From Helianthus annuus (taxonomy: Eukaryota; Streptophyta; Magnoliopsida; Asterales; Asteraceae), in NCBI RefSeq assembly GCF_002127325.2, contig NC_035449.2, positions 82,493,657 to 82,557,656 of the forward strand: a DNA stretch of 64,000 bases, written 5' to 3'. How positions within the stretch are numbered: position 1 is the first letter of the stretch; the number at the start of each line of letters is the position of its first letter. The position numbers were made by a program, and so were the translations under genes. The notes beneath the pieces were generated by a model. That model ran no database searches. It was not told where the DNA came from and saw only the letters and a program-made list of their open reading frames with translations. Below, piece after piece: positions 23,870 to 35,086 of the stretch.

Positions 23870-24923
23870 AAATTTGACCCAGGTCCTTTGCAGGATCTAT
23901 ACACTGAACAATTGCAAGACTCTTACCAAACCGTTCCCTTAGACCCGACCAGGTAGCCAACATACCTCCATATAGACCGTGGAGATATGAATAGTGAAAA
24001 TCTTTTATTTTATATAGACAGTAAAATAATGTCAAGACACCATGGACAAACGATAAGGAAGAATCACCTTCAACATAAGAAACTAGTAATTAAAGTCATT
24101 AATACAAAACCAATTAAAAAGTGCAAAAGATTAAAAATAAAAAAATATTATACTAAACACTTATCTTCACCAGGTGATGTAAGAGACTTAGGCAAACATG
24201 GCCTTTGATTGTCAAGAACTCTTACGATCAATCTTGGATCCCGAGACGACTCACACACTCTATGATGGACAATGGATGATGGTGGTGGGTGATGGTGTTG
24301 TGATGCTGGTGGGTGGTGGGTGAAGTGTGAGAGAGGTGGCGTGCCAAGGGATGAGTTGCAAGAGCTCCAAGCACTCCTATTTATAGGCTGAACAGAAGCT
24401 CGGGCACGGCCCCGTGTCCATCCTCCTCTCTTTCTTCATTAATTGCAGTTTGTCTGCATTAGTTGACCACGCCCCCATGTCCGTTGTGCACGACCCCGTG
24501 TGCAGAAGCATATTTGTACTATCAAGATTTGCCTGGATTTCGCGAATCTTATAGTTGACCACGGGACCGTGTCAGCTGAGCACGGCCCCCTGGTGGGCGA
24601 TAGAAACTTCTACAACCTTGTCTTTTCTTCTGACACTTGGGCACGTCCCCGTGCTCACTGAGCACGGGGCGTGTTCAGTCTTCTGTCTTCTTATTTTGCT
24701 TGGGAAGATGCTGTCGGGAGGCCGGGCATGCCACTTTTGTTCCTTTTCTTGTAGTTGTCTTAGATTTAGCTGCCTTTTTGCTTCTTTTGTTAATTTGAGC
24801 TCATTTAATCCTGAAAATACAAAAGGAAGACAAAAGCACACTTTTTTCCAACATTAGTACTAAAAAAGGGTTAGTTTTATGCCACAATTGATGTAATTTA
24901 TATGTTACATTTTGTGCACATCA
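23870..24923 (-). mobile_element. A-family LTR copy 4 (LTR-Y), distal part
   Basis: Resumes the LTR after D, starting with the duplicated AAATT. It has different variants from copies 1-3 (ATCTATACACTGAAC) and the TTGTCTGCATTAGTTGACC segment shared with the LTR at 1-485. U3 palindromic words at about 24402-24668. Ends CACATCA and is followed by GTAGT (24924-24928). Confidence 0.8.
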
Positions 24924-24928
24924 GTAGT

Positions 24929-26290
24929 CATATTCAATTGTTGGAATTACAGTAGGAACAAACTTTAAGAATAAGAAAAGGTACCTGCACCACATAAAGT
25001 TCTATCAAACAGTAGTGCAAACCCCGGCATTCAAATTTTAGAGAAAATTTATGAAACACAATAAACCGATCGGAGATATATCATCCTAATCAACCCATTC
25101 AAAACTCAAACGTAGTCGTGTGGAAATTGCTACCTCTAATAGTTCGTCTAACTATACGCACCGACACAATCTTAGTTTCAATGGATATCATTTTTGTGAC
25201 AGCCCATTTAACTCTGAAATTTGGTTGGTTATTCATGATCTCTTTTGTTGTGATCTTAGGTGTTACTGACTCGATTGAGATTGTTTTTGAGCCCTGGTTA
25301 TCCGTATGAACAAATATTGCAAACATTTCATAACCAGACCAGCATAATCATGCGCTCATACCTGCCATACTTTTCAAGCTTCTCGTTGGAGAAATCGGAT
25401 CAAACATGCCTGCAAATACATCTATCAGCAGCAAGATCTAATAGTCATGAAATCATCCGTTCAAACACGATACGTAAATTATTGAATATGAAAACTTACT
25501 TGTAAAAAAAAACTAAAAGAAAATAAACGAAAACTCACGATTTCGAGAAGACTGACTCTGTGAAGAAGGAACATATTTAATATTTCCCTGCAAAAAAAAA
25601 AAAAAAAAAAAACAATAGATGGCAGCAAGATGAAGGTTGATGCTTGATAAAATAATCCAAATGAATACAAAATTCATCAAATTTCAGATTCCAAATCGCT
25701 TACATCCAACTGATTTTGTATAACTGTATCATATCTATACAAACAAATTAGTCTCTAAGGTGTATCTAAACCCAAAAACATGATCAAACAATCCAAATCA
25801 CTACAAAATTCATCAAAATCACTTACATCCAGTTGATTATCTATAACCCTAGGTCTCTTCTTAGGTTTTGGAGGTGATACCTGCTATGGTTGGCTGGTGA
25901 GAATGCTCTTCCACTTATCTGCAAGTTCTAATCTGATCGAGTAAATTAGCACGCTCAGCAACGATAAATCTTCCAATTAAAGATCAAATTCATTATATTA
26001 CATAGCAAATCGAATAAACAAAGACTAAAAATATAACAAAAACACATAACACAATTCTTGATCAAACTAAAAACACAAAATCGACTGGAAAATCAGTTCA
26101 AGATCATCAAATAAAACATACCTAGATTCTAATTCATCAAAATAAACAAAGCCTAGTTCTTGAAAGCGAGTTTCTTCACAAGTGGGTACTGTTAAAGCCC
26201 TCTTCTTGCGATGTCTATTTTGATGATTTCTTGTCAAGATTCAATGTGTGTTTATTCGGCTTTTGAATTCGTCTGGTGTGTGACACGTAT
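24929..26290 (-). other. Body of left Helitron-like element, no identified gene
   Basis: AT-rich with short open stretches and splice-like borders on the minus strand. One example is about 25850-25930, where a short frame rich in Lys and Pro follows an AG. A poly-A run of about 20 lies near 25590. I cannot assign any protein. It may be captured host exons; this is inference from the neighbouring element type. Confidence 0.3.
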
Positions 26291-26835
26291 CTTCACAAGT
26301 GAGTTTTAGAGAGAGAGAGAGAGAGAGTTGAGAGTTGAGAAGCTTAGAGAGAAGTCTTGATTTGAACGAATTCATATTATACCTTGTCAAGATTCATGGA
26401 TTGAACGGATTTAGATTGAAAAGAATTAGGGCTTTGAGAGAGAGTTGAGAGTTTATAAGCTTTTAGAAATTAAAAAGAAGTTTTTATACTATGATTTGAA
26501 TTTTGAATATGGAGTCAGAATTTTAAATCGTCAGAGGTTTTGAATTTTGAATCGTCAGAGGTTTAAGGCAGAGGTTTAAATATTATATAGATTGAATTGA
26601 TGGCAGAGGTTTACCCTTCTTTGGAAGGCAGAGTTTTGAAGCATGAATGTGGGCCAAAGTTTTGAATTTTAAAGTGTTTTAATATTAAGCTTTATGATGT
26701 CACTATGGCTCCTCTATGGTTACCACCTTATTGTTGATGACATAAGAAAAGCATTGTTGGACAGCCTCTATGGCTGACACATAGGTTTTCTTATGTCATT
26801 GAGGATTCTCCTTTTATAGAAAGTATAGATAGATA
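26290..26835 (-). mobile_element. Left arm, Helitron-like terminal region (minus)
   Basis: On the minus strand it begins TATCTATCTATACTTTCTAT and continues ATAAAAGGAGAA, then about 500 bp homologous by eye to 35236-35690 in opposite orientation. Shared features include GACATAAGAAAA-type sequence, ATTCAAA-rich text and a (TC/GA)n run followed by AAAACTCAC. The TC start and the AAAAGGAGAA text resemble plant Helitron 5' ends. No matching 3' end was found. Confidence 0.4.
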
Positions 26836-26978
26836 CTTGTATTAAGTAACGAATGAGGTGGTGGTCCACTGGTAAAGACAAAACATTTAAATACCTTGGG
26901 AGAGGGAGGTCTTGGGTTCAAGTCCCATAGACGACATGGAATAAAATAAATTTGTCGTTCATAAAATGTAGTGGTGGT

Positions 26979-27165
26979 TAGGGATGAGCTCGGTACCGTC
27001 CGATACCAAAACGGTACTGGTACCGAAAGAACCGGTACCGAAAATCTCCAAAAGTGGGTACCAGTACCGGTACCGAATATACCCGGTTTGGTACGGTTCG
27101 GTACTGAAAAAGTACCCGGTTCGATAAATTCAGTACCGGTACCGGGCATGATTTGCTTATCCCTA
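26979..27165. mobile_element. hAT-type MITE with 8-bp TSD
   Basis: 187 bp. Ends TAGGGATGAGC and GCTTATCCCTA form an 11-bp near-perfect TIR. Exact 8-bp TSD GTGGTGGT at 26971-26978 and 27166-27173. The inside is full of GGTACCG words in inverted arrangement. The 8-bp TSD and TAGGG end point to the hAT superfamily. No transposase. Confidence 0.85.
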
Positions 27166-27173
27166 GTGGTGGT

Positions 27174-28100
27174 CATTGATAAAGTCAAAATCTTTAAACA
27201 ACTGAATTGAATTTAAGAAAAGGAGATATTGAGTTTAAGTCAGAGACCACATTCATTAAGGGAACCATTAAAGAAATATAGTTATACGAAGCATACACAT
27301 TCGTTTAAATGTAGGGAAAAAAATCGGCATGTTCATCAGGACCTTTACTTAAATAAACATTGACATTATGGATTTATAAAACAACTGAATAAAGACAACC
27401 TGATTCGACACCTTTTTAGCCCATACTTTAACTTTCGAGCTTTGCCCACAAAAATTACGTTTGGGTTCACACCTCACCAAATAACCAATCAAAAAATTAC
27501 ACTTCGGTTGGAATCGATGTGATATCGATATCGTTCGGACGGTATTAGCTCGGTTCGTCACATTATCCATATGTTATCGACAATCGCAATATCTTACAAT
27601 ATAAAAAAGATATTCTATACCGCTAATGAAGTTGTTCGGACTATGTTGGTTCAGTTTTGTCACTGTAAAAAAACAAAAAAAAAACAATTATACTTGACTC
27701 GAACAATTTTGACCAAAACTTTAAAAGAAACTCGGATAAAAATAAGTATATCGCAGCAGTATGTTTAGAATTTTTTAAAGCATTATACGCTATATTATTA
27801 GAATAACTATAGTTGTAAACAACGTCAATCTATTAAAGAAAAGGCTAAATATAACGTGAATTTGATGACATGTACATTTGTAATTTGATTGCTTGTACAT
27901 TAAATACCACTCACCACTTGGTTTCAAAAACAATTCATATTGAGACGTAGATATATATAGGCATGCCGCAACGACATACTCGAAATTTTATAAAACATCA
28001 TATCTTAAAAGTTATAAGTGAAAAAGCCAAATACGTTGAAAATTAATTATAAGAATAAAATCAAAATTTACAATACATACATTTACAACTTGACGGCGGG
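27174..28100. other. No recognisable gene or element
   Basis: AT-rich noncoding DNA with short chance ORFs; GATATCGATATCG-type short palindromes near 27520. Nothing I can assign. Confidence 0.5.
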
Positions 28101-28940
28101 TATAGTTCTGTTTGGTGGTTGGCTAAAAGTGACGGCCATCTTTTTTTTATATAATAGTAATTTATAGGTCTTGTCAAATTACAATTTTATCCCACGTTTA
28201 AAATTACGATTATGCCCCTGTTTAAAAATTAAATTTGTCTTTTTCTCCTGCCTAAATTTACGATTTCGCCCTCAGTTAAAAAAATACGATTTTGCCCCCA
28301 GTTCAAAATAAAATTATGCTTTTTGCCCCAGCTAGAGTCCTGCCAAATTACGATTTGGTTCCCAATTTAAAATTACGAGTTCGCCCCCACTTCAAAATAA
28401 AATTTTGATTTTGCCACCATCTAAAAATTAAGATTTTGCCATCAGTTAAAAAATTACGATTTTGCCCCTAGAATAGTTCAGTTAGGTGGTTAGCCAAAAG
28501 TAGCGGCCACCTTTTTTTAGCATATAATAGTTATTTATAGGTCCTGCCAAATTACAATCTTATCCCAAGTTTATAATTACGATTTTGCCCCGGTTAAAAA
28601 TATAAATTTGTTTTGACCCACGCCTAAATTTACGATTTTGCCCTTAGTTAAAAAAATGCGACTTTGCCCCCAGTATAAAATAAAATTATGGTTTTGCCCC
28701 CAGCTAGAGTCCTGCCAAATTATTATTTGGTTCCCAGTATAAAATTACGATTTAACCCAGTTCAAAATAAAATTTTGGTTTTTCCCCCAGCTAAAAATTA
28801 AGATGTTGCCCTCAGTTAAAAAATTACGATTATGCCCCCAATTTAAAATAAAAAATGGTTTTGCCCTCAGTTCAAAATATTATTTCATCTCCATTTTTAA
28901 ATTACGATTTATCCCAGCTAAAAATTGCAATCTTGCCATC
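28100..28940. repeat. Degenerate minisatellite of TTACGATTTTGCCCC units
   Basis: Many imperfect units of about 30 bp, roughly AAATTACGATTTTGCCCC plus AGTTAAA. A larger duplication of about 365-370 bp is visible from the paired text GGCTAAAAGTGACGGCCA (about 28121) and its variant AGCCAAAAGTAGCGGCCA (about 28490). No coding potential. Confidence 0.75.
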
Positions 28941-29170
28941 AATTTTTTTTTGAGCAAAACTATGATAGTGTTTTATTTTACTTGGTTTACTCAATTTAGT
29001 TTTTGTTTGTGTCAAACAGTTGTCTACCACTCACTAATTTTTGTTATTTGGAATTATTATTTCATTATCATAATTTTTGGACCTATTAGATATAAATTCA
29101 ATAATTTGATTAAATTATAGATATTTGAAAATTACACCAGTCTAGCAAAGGAAAATTACATAGGAAAATT
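28941..29170. other. No recognisable feature
   Basis: AT-rich DNA between the minisatellite and the L1 remnant; only chance ORFs. Confidence 0.5.
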
Positions 29171-29570
29171 ACACCACTATAACAAAGAAACATTTGAAAC
29201 TCTATATCTATATTTAAGCCAAAGGAAATCGTATGATTTCACATTGGAAACCATGTCCTTGACCTTGCACGTCTTGTTCATTCTCTTCTCATTCCTCATT
29301 TTCCATATAACCCAACAAGATATAATAATCAAACCACGAATGACCTTAGCCTCTTGTTTATTCAGTCTTGAAGTCGCTTGAATGTCCATCAGGTCCTTAA
29401 AGGAGATTACGAGCATAGGACGAACTTTGCATGCACCAAGCACATATTCTAGCCCAAAATTATGTTGCCACCATATAGAATATGTGATCGATTGATTCTT
29501 GCACTTCCTCACATAAAACACAAAGGTCCGAGTTGACAAAAATATTCCGTCTAACAAGAGCCATCCTAGT
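29171..29570 (-). pseudogene. L1-type LINE C-terminal remnant
   Basis: A minus-strand frame (29557-29177) reads like the C-terminal tail of plant L1 ORF2 after the RT zinc-binding domain: a FKDLMDIQ segment, then SCWVIWKMRNEKRMN and a DFLWLKYRYR end. RT, endonuclease and most of the zinc-binding domain are absent. It is a 5'-truncated, decayed copy. A related fragment lies at 34108-34638 on the other strand. Confidence 0.6.
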
Positions 29571-29788
29571 TTGAGCTAAATGCGATCCTAAAAGTTTTTA
29601 ACAAGACTAGTCTTGCATTCAAACCTTCTACTTCCCCTAACAAATGCCAGTTTGGAGTTGCTTACTTATTTCTTTAGTTTTCTTAAAAATCAATTTCGCC
29701 AGCTTGAGTTGTTCATAAAAATCATAATCGTATCATCATAGTATCGTAATATAGTAATTATATATGTATATTAATTGGCAAGTTGCCC

Positions 29789-30857
29789 TAGGGCTGTTCA
29801 AAAAGCTCGCGGCTAGGAGCTCGCTCGAAGCTCGCTCGGATTTAGCTTGGAAAAAGCTCGCTCGATATGGCTCGGTTTAAAAGTGAGCCGAGCCGGCTCG
29901 GCTCGGTTAGAAAGTGAGCCTAGCTCGGCTCGGCTCGTAACGAGCCGAGTTGGCTCGGTTTGGCTCGCTTTGTAGCTCGGCTCGGTTTAGCTCGGATTAT
30001 TTTACTTAAAATAAATTTTAATTTCATATACATTATAATATGGGGAAAGTGAATATGGGGCTGTCTCACATCTAAGCTTAGATGCGAAACCCGTCAAAAA
30101 TACGTCGTTTTGATTAAAAACACTAAAAATCAAAACTATAACATATTTTTACTCATTTTTATGTGATTCATGTTTCTTCTTGTTATTTACACTAGATCAA
30201 AGTCGAGAACTTCACATCCTGATTCATTTGGTTCTTTCTTTTTCTTTAAATTGAAAGTTTCATCAAATACCTCTCTTCATCTTTAATACTTATTAGATTT
30301 AATTTTTAATATTTTCAATCTTTTAGTCCCAGTAACCCAAAAATCAGTTAACATGTTAAAGCTACCAAGATAAACAATCGAAGTTGAATAATGTATTTTC
30401 TATTCAATCCTTTGATTTTCGATCTGACCAAATCAAACGAATTGAAATGATTAGTGAAAATCAAAATTCTAAAGAAAAGAAAACAAAAGAATTCAAGAAT
30501 TTGTAAGCCATTATTTTAGAAGCAGGACTCAAAAGAATAAAGAAAGAAAACCGTTTCAATCCGTACCGTTTCAACGCAAATCATTTCAACCTGAATTGTT
30601 TATTTTGAATATATTCTTTTAAAGTATTGAGTAATATTTTAGGCTACTGAATTTTAAGATGTTTAGATTAATATTTCTTTATAAAATCGAGCCAAACCAA
30701 ACCGAGCCGAGCCAGCTCGGTTTAAAACCAAGCCGAGCCCGAGCTTAGATTTTCAACTCGGTTTCAAAAACGAGCCGAGCCGAGCCAGCTCGGTTTATAA
30801 TCAAGCCGAGCACGAGTTTAGTCTGGCTCAGCTCGACTCGGCTCATGAACAGCCCTA
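29789..30857. mobile_element. hAT-type non-autonomous element, GCTCGG-rich arms, 8-bp TSD
   Basis: 1069 bp with perfect 12-bp ends TAGGGCTGTTCA and TGAACAGCCCTA and an exact 8-bp TSD AGTTGCCC (29781-29788, 30858-30865). The outer 150-200 bp on each side are packed with GCTCGGCTCGG or CCGAGCCGAGC words in inverted orientation, so the arms can fold together. The middle is AT-rich and noncoding. It shares the TAGGG end and 8-bp TSD with the MITE at 26979-27165. Confidence 0.88.
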
Positions 30858-30984
30858 AGTTGCCCTCTTCTCAAAAAAGGATACTGTGCTAGATTTACGA
30901 GTTTTCATGGCCCATGTACAAGTTCATATTGTATGATCGTTCCTCCACTTGTTTACTTTATAATTAACTTATTTTGTCCCACGA

Positions 30985-32372
30985 CAACTGATTTGGGATA
31001 GTTTGGAGGGTCGAGGGCTACCTGGGAAGTATATTGACATAATTAAGGATACATACGATAGAACGGAAACAAGTGTCTGCGCGCCTGTAGGGGATACAAA
31101 CTTCTTTCCTGTGGAGGTAGGACTCCACCAAGGGTCTGCGTTGAGCCCTTTTCTCTTTGCGGTGGTCTTAGATGAGTTGTCCAAGTTGATCCAGGAGCCA
31201 GTTCCGTGGTGCATGCTTTTTGCAGACGATATTGTGTTGATTGCAGAAACTAAACAGTGCCTGAACGCGAGGATAGAGGAGTGGCGAGTCGCTCTAGAGG
31301 GCAAGGGCCTAAGGATTAGTCGATCTAAGACTGAGTATCTACACTGTGACTTCAGTGGTGTAGCCGATGACGATGACACCCAAATCACCATTGAGGATCA
31401 ATTGGTCCCAGAGGCAACTAAATTTAAGTATTTGGGGTCGTTTGTACAAAGGGATGGTGACATAGATAATGATGTAACCCATCGCATACAGGCTGGCTGG
31501 TGCAGATGGAGAGCAGCAAGTGGAGTATTGTGCGATAGGAGATTTCCAACTAAACTAAAGGGGAAGTTTTACAGGGTAGCAGTTAGGCCAGCTATGCTAT
31601 ATGGAACAGACTGTTGGGCTATCAAGAAGACACAAGCGCGCAAGATGGAGGTAGCAGAGATGAGGATGCTGAAGTGGATGTGTGGACACATGAGGTTGGA
31701 TCGAATTAGAAATGAGGTTTTTAGGAAAAGATTAGGAGTGGCTAGTATATCGGATAAGATTAAGGAGGGGAGATTGAGATGGTTTGGGCATGTGAAACGG
31801 AGGCAAACGACAGCACCAGTTAGAGTGGTGGAAACTCTTACTGTGGAGGGGAGGAGAGGAAGAGGCAGACCCAAACTGACATGGGAAGAGCAGATTAGGC
31901 ATGATTTACTAGAGTTGCATCTTTCCGAGGACATGGTCCAAGACAGGACTTCATGGAGGCGTAGGATTAGGGTTAAGGACTTCTAGAGGATATCGCAATT
32001 AGGTCTTAGGGGTATTTTAGGGACGTAGGTTTTTTCTTATTCTTTAAGTGACTTTACCAGTGATTGACTTCTTGTGTTTATGCCGGAATGAGGTTGTATG
32101 CTATTATACATGATTTTACATTATACTGTGTCACTCTGATCACTTTCTTGGCAAGGTGACTTCTTTTTTTTTCTATATTCTATTTGTCTATATTCTTTGA
32201 CTTGATGTGTTGGTATGTTGTTCGTCTTGGAGCCGGGGGTCTCCTCTGGAAGCAGCCTCTCTATCCCTAGGGATAGAGGCAAGGTCTGTCTACATCCCAC
32301 CCTCCCCAGACCCTATAAATAGCTTTGCTATTTGTGGGATCTACTGGATATGGTTGTTGTTGTTGTTGTTGT
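30985..32372 (+). mobile_element. 5'-truncated RTE-clade LINE
   Basis: A retroposon of the plant RTE group: C-terminal RT ORF, 3' UTR with the characteristic text AGCAGCCTCTCTATCCCTAG and a (GTT)n tail at about 32352-32372 instead of poly-A. The endonuclease and N-terminal RT are missing, so it was truncated on insertion near 30985. No clear TSD. Confidence 0.85.
31003..31986 (+). pseudogene. RTE LINE reverse transcriptase, C-terminal part
   Basis: 327 codons open to a TAG at 31984-31986. RT motifs: VEVGLHQGSALSPFLFAVV, active site LFADDIVLIAET (residues about 71-82), GLRISRSKTEYL and KFKYLGSFVQRDG, then the thumb and C-terminal tail (MLKWMCGHMRLDRIRNEV, RRGRGRPKLTWEEQIR). The first codons are a truncation point, not a natural start; a full RTE ORF would add an endonuclease and several hundred residues. 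The frame is clean, so the insertion is fairly young, but the protein cannot work alone. Confidence 0.85.
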
Positions 32373-32544
32373 CTCTCTCTACATCACCTTCGCTATTGAA
32401 AGGATTGCAGGAATGCAAAACCATTTTCTTCAATAGTATCTTTTTATTTCTTGAAAGTCAATACTCTAAATGCTAAAATATCAACAATTGAACAATATGT
32501 ATTCTCATATCATCTTTATATCATCCTTAGTATTCTCCTATATA

Positions 32545-32959
32545 GGGGAAGGATAAATCAAAAATCCATTTGAGTTGAGAATACTCAGAAAACCTTTGTA
32601 AAAAACCCATGTAAACTCAAGAAACATTTCTAAAAAATAAGAAAATGTAATATACATATATTTGAACAATTTTAAAAAAGAAACACAAAAAAAAAAACAG
32701 AGTAGTTTTTTTTTTTTTTTTTTTTTTAAATGTTACAATTTTCAGGTTACATAATATGTATGTCCAAAAAAAAAATGTAACATACAATTTTTCAACATTA
32801 AGAAAAAAACTAGTAAGCGTTTTTTTCATTTTTTTTTCATAAATAGGTCCGTGTACATTTATATTACATTCCCTATTTTTTTAGAAAAAAATAAAAATGT
32901 TATATAGGTTTTATTTGGGTTTTCTCAACTCGCATGGGTTTTCGATTTATCTTTCCCCC
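32545..32959. mobile_element. Mutator-type MITE with 9-bp TSD
   Basis: 415 bp. TIRs GGGGAAGGATAAATC and GATTTATCTTTCCCCC extend about 45 bp imperfectly, including TTGAGTTGAGAA against TTCTCAACTCG. Exact 9-bp TSD TCCTATATA at 32536-32544 and 32960-32968. The inside is AT-rich with a long T run near 32710 and no ORF. A 9-bp TSD is typical of Mutator-like elements. Confidence 0.85.
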
Positions 32960-32968
32960 TCCTATATA

Positions 32969-32991
32969 TTAATTAATTAATTAATTAATTC
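32969..32991. repeat. (ATTA)n microsatellite
   Basis: Five or so ATTA units right after the MITE target duplication. Confidence 0.7.
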
Positions 32992-33006
32992 TCTTATATA
33001 TTAATA

Positions 33007-33900
33007 AGTTAATGAAATGAATAGTAAATTATATTATAATATAATAAAATACTATATACAGTTTTTTTATAGTTTTATTATTTTAATATTATAGTTATAA
33101 TAATTGTTATCTTTTTTACTTTTTAAGTTTGATAAGTTTGGTTTTAACCGGTACTTGTATCGAAAATACCGGTTCGTTATCGGTAGATAAAGGTAAAAAC
33201 CAGTACCAGCGTGGTACATAAAACGCCAAAGTCGGTACTGGATTGAGTTTGATAATCTTTTAGTTCGAGAAATTTAATAGATGAATAAAATAAACAGTGA
33301 GTTATGATATAATAAAATATTATATACAGTTTTTTTATAGTTTTATTATTTTCACATTGTAATAATTGTTATCTTCTTTACTTTTTAAGTTTGATAAGCT
33401 TGGTGTTAACCGGTACTTGTATCAAAAATAATGGTTCGTTATCGGTACATGAAGGTAAAAAACAGCACCAGCCTAGTACATAAAACGCCAAAAGTCGGTA
33501 GCGGATTGAGTTTGATAATCTTTTAGTTCGAGAAATTTGGTACTACTACCTAGTACCATTTGCTCATCCCTGATCACGGGTACCGTACGAACAACAATGG
33601 TATCGTACAACCTTTTTTTTAGTTTCAGACTTTCAGGGGTAGGGATGAGCTCGGTACCAACTGATACCGAATTGGTATTGGTACCGAAAATACCGGTTAC
33701 GGTATCGATATATAAAGGTAAAAACCGGTACCAGGAACGCAAGACGTCAGTACTGAACTGGTACTTAAGATCTTTCGGTTCAGAAAATTCGGTACCGGTA
33801 CCCATTACTATTTGCTCATCTCTGACTACGGGTTTCTACCGAACAACATCATTACCATACAACTTTTTCAGTTGATTTTCTTTCAGTTATTTTTTAGTGT
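33007..33900. repeat. Tandem module of hAT-MITE-like GGTACC sequence
   Basis: Two copies of an about 270-bp block (about 33007-33275 and 33276-33575) share TATATACAGTTTTTTTATAG, a TTAACCGGTACTTGTATC word and CGCCAAA-GTCGGTA. A third unit is the MITE-like stretch 33640-33825 with ends TAGGGATGAGC and GCTCATCTCTGA, like 26979-27165. Text after 33566 and after 33814 is also similar (CGAACAACA), so MITE plus flank was duplicated. No TSD around the individual units. Confidence 0.6.
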
Positions 33901-34035
33901 TTTTTTCTACATTTTCTTTTTATTCTTCTCAGCGATTCCGTGTGCAACGCGCTCGTAGTGATTTCAAACATATTTAAACACAGACTAAATAACAAAACAA
34001 GTTCGCCGCAACACGGCGATGGTTTTTATGACTAG
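33901..34035 (+). mobile_element. Helitron 3' end
   Basis: Hairpin CGCCG, loop CAACA, CGGCG at 34004-34018, then 13 bases and CTAG (34032-34035) followed by T. A GC hairpin about a dozen bases before a CTRR end and a T target base is the standard Helitron 3' terminus. The 5' end of this copy was not identified; nested MITEs and duplications lie upstream. Confidence 0.5.
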
Positions 34036-34086
34036 TTATTATTAATTCTTTTGTTTTATTTTATTATTTAAAAATTTGGTTTTCAG

Positions 34087-34659
34087 ACATGGTCAACATA
34101 CTTATTTATATTCTATTTTAGACATGGAGATGAATAGGATTCCTACTTCTGATGCATTACAAAGGATGGGTATCGTGGTCGAAGACGGGTTATGTCCTCT
34201 GTGCAAAACGGAAATTGAATCGGTAGAGCATCTTTTCACCTCTTGTGCGATTGTGGTGGTTTTATGGCAGAAGGTTAGTTGGTGGTGCCGTATTCCTCCG
34301 ATCTTTGCTTTCTCCTTTAAAGACTTGCTCGAAATCCACAAAACCGGGAATATTGTCGCTTCTGAGAGGTCTGTCGTTTAAGGTATCATTTTCACTTCTT
34401 GGTGGTGCCTTTGGTTGGCTCGGAATAAGGTAGTGTTTTTTCATTCGGAGGTCAAGGTGGATAGTATATCAGTGAAGTTAAGTCCCTGGGTTTTCTTTGG
34501 TATAAGTATAGATTGAGGTGTAATTCTATTTTATGGTCGTATTAGTGTAATTTTGTTATTTTGTAGGGTGTTCCTGTTGTTTCCAGGCTCGGTCTTTAAA
34601 CCTGATTGTGTTTTAATGAAGTTTTCCTTTAAAAAAAAACATGGTCAACATACTTATTT
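34087..34659 (+). mobile_element. 5'-truncated L1 LINE with target duplication and poly-A
   Basis: A 21-base direct repeat beginning ACATGGTCAACATAC occurs at 34087-34107 and 34639-34659. Between them is L1 3' sequence ending in a short poly-A (34630-34639). The coding piece (about 34108-34381) shows the RT zinc-binding motif CPLCKTEIESVEHLFTSC and a C-terminal SFKDLLEIHK segment, broken by a stop at 34379. A full L1 would be about 6 kb, so more than 90 percent is missing. Confidence 0.75.
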
Positions 34660-34786
34660 GTGACTTATTTATATTCTATTCTATTTCTTTGTCTACTTAC
34701 GTACTTTTCAAAGTTGATATTTTGTAAGTCATTTATTTCTTTTTCCACAATTTACTATTAAGTTCTTTAGTTCGTGATTTATTATA

Positions 34787-35086
34787 GAGTTAATTACTGT
34801 TTTTTTCTCTGATATTTGTCAAAAATCACTATTTCAGTCCATTAGTTTAAAAATTGCGATTTCAGCTCCTGTGGTTTCACTTTCGTAACCATTTCAGTCC
34901 CTGTGGTTTCACTTTCGTAACCATTTCAATCCATTATTCTGTTAAGTACATGGACTGAAATGGTTACGAGGTGGACTGAAATGGTTACAAAAGTGAAACC
35001 ACAGGGACTGAAATCGCAATTTTTAAACTAATGGACTGAAATAGTGATTTTTGACAAACCATATGGACGAAAACAGTAATTAACTC
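34787..35086. mobile_element. Hairpin MITE, Mutator type, 9-bp TSD
   Basis: 300 bp; almost the whole element is an inverted repeat. Ends GAGTTAATTACTGTTTT and AAACAGTAATTAACTC. Exact 9-bp TSD TTTATTATA at 34778-34786 and 35087-35095. Internal subrepeat CTGTGGTTTCACTTTCGTAA occurs twice in the left arm. It can fold into one long hairpin RNA, a typical small-RNA source. No ORF. Confidence 0.88.

Noticed and set aside
25479..25670. Phe-rich ORF as a membrane protein
   Set aside because: It is a translation of a poly-A/T run and AT-rich DNA.
31003..31986. A host gene with reverse transcriptase domain
   Set aside because: FADD motif, RTE-type 3' UTR and (GTT)n tail identify a LINE.
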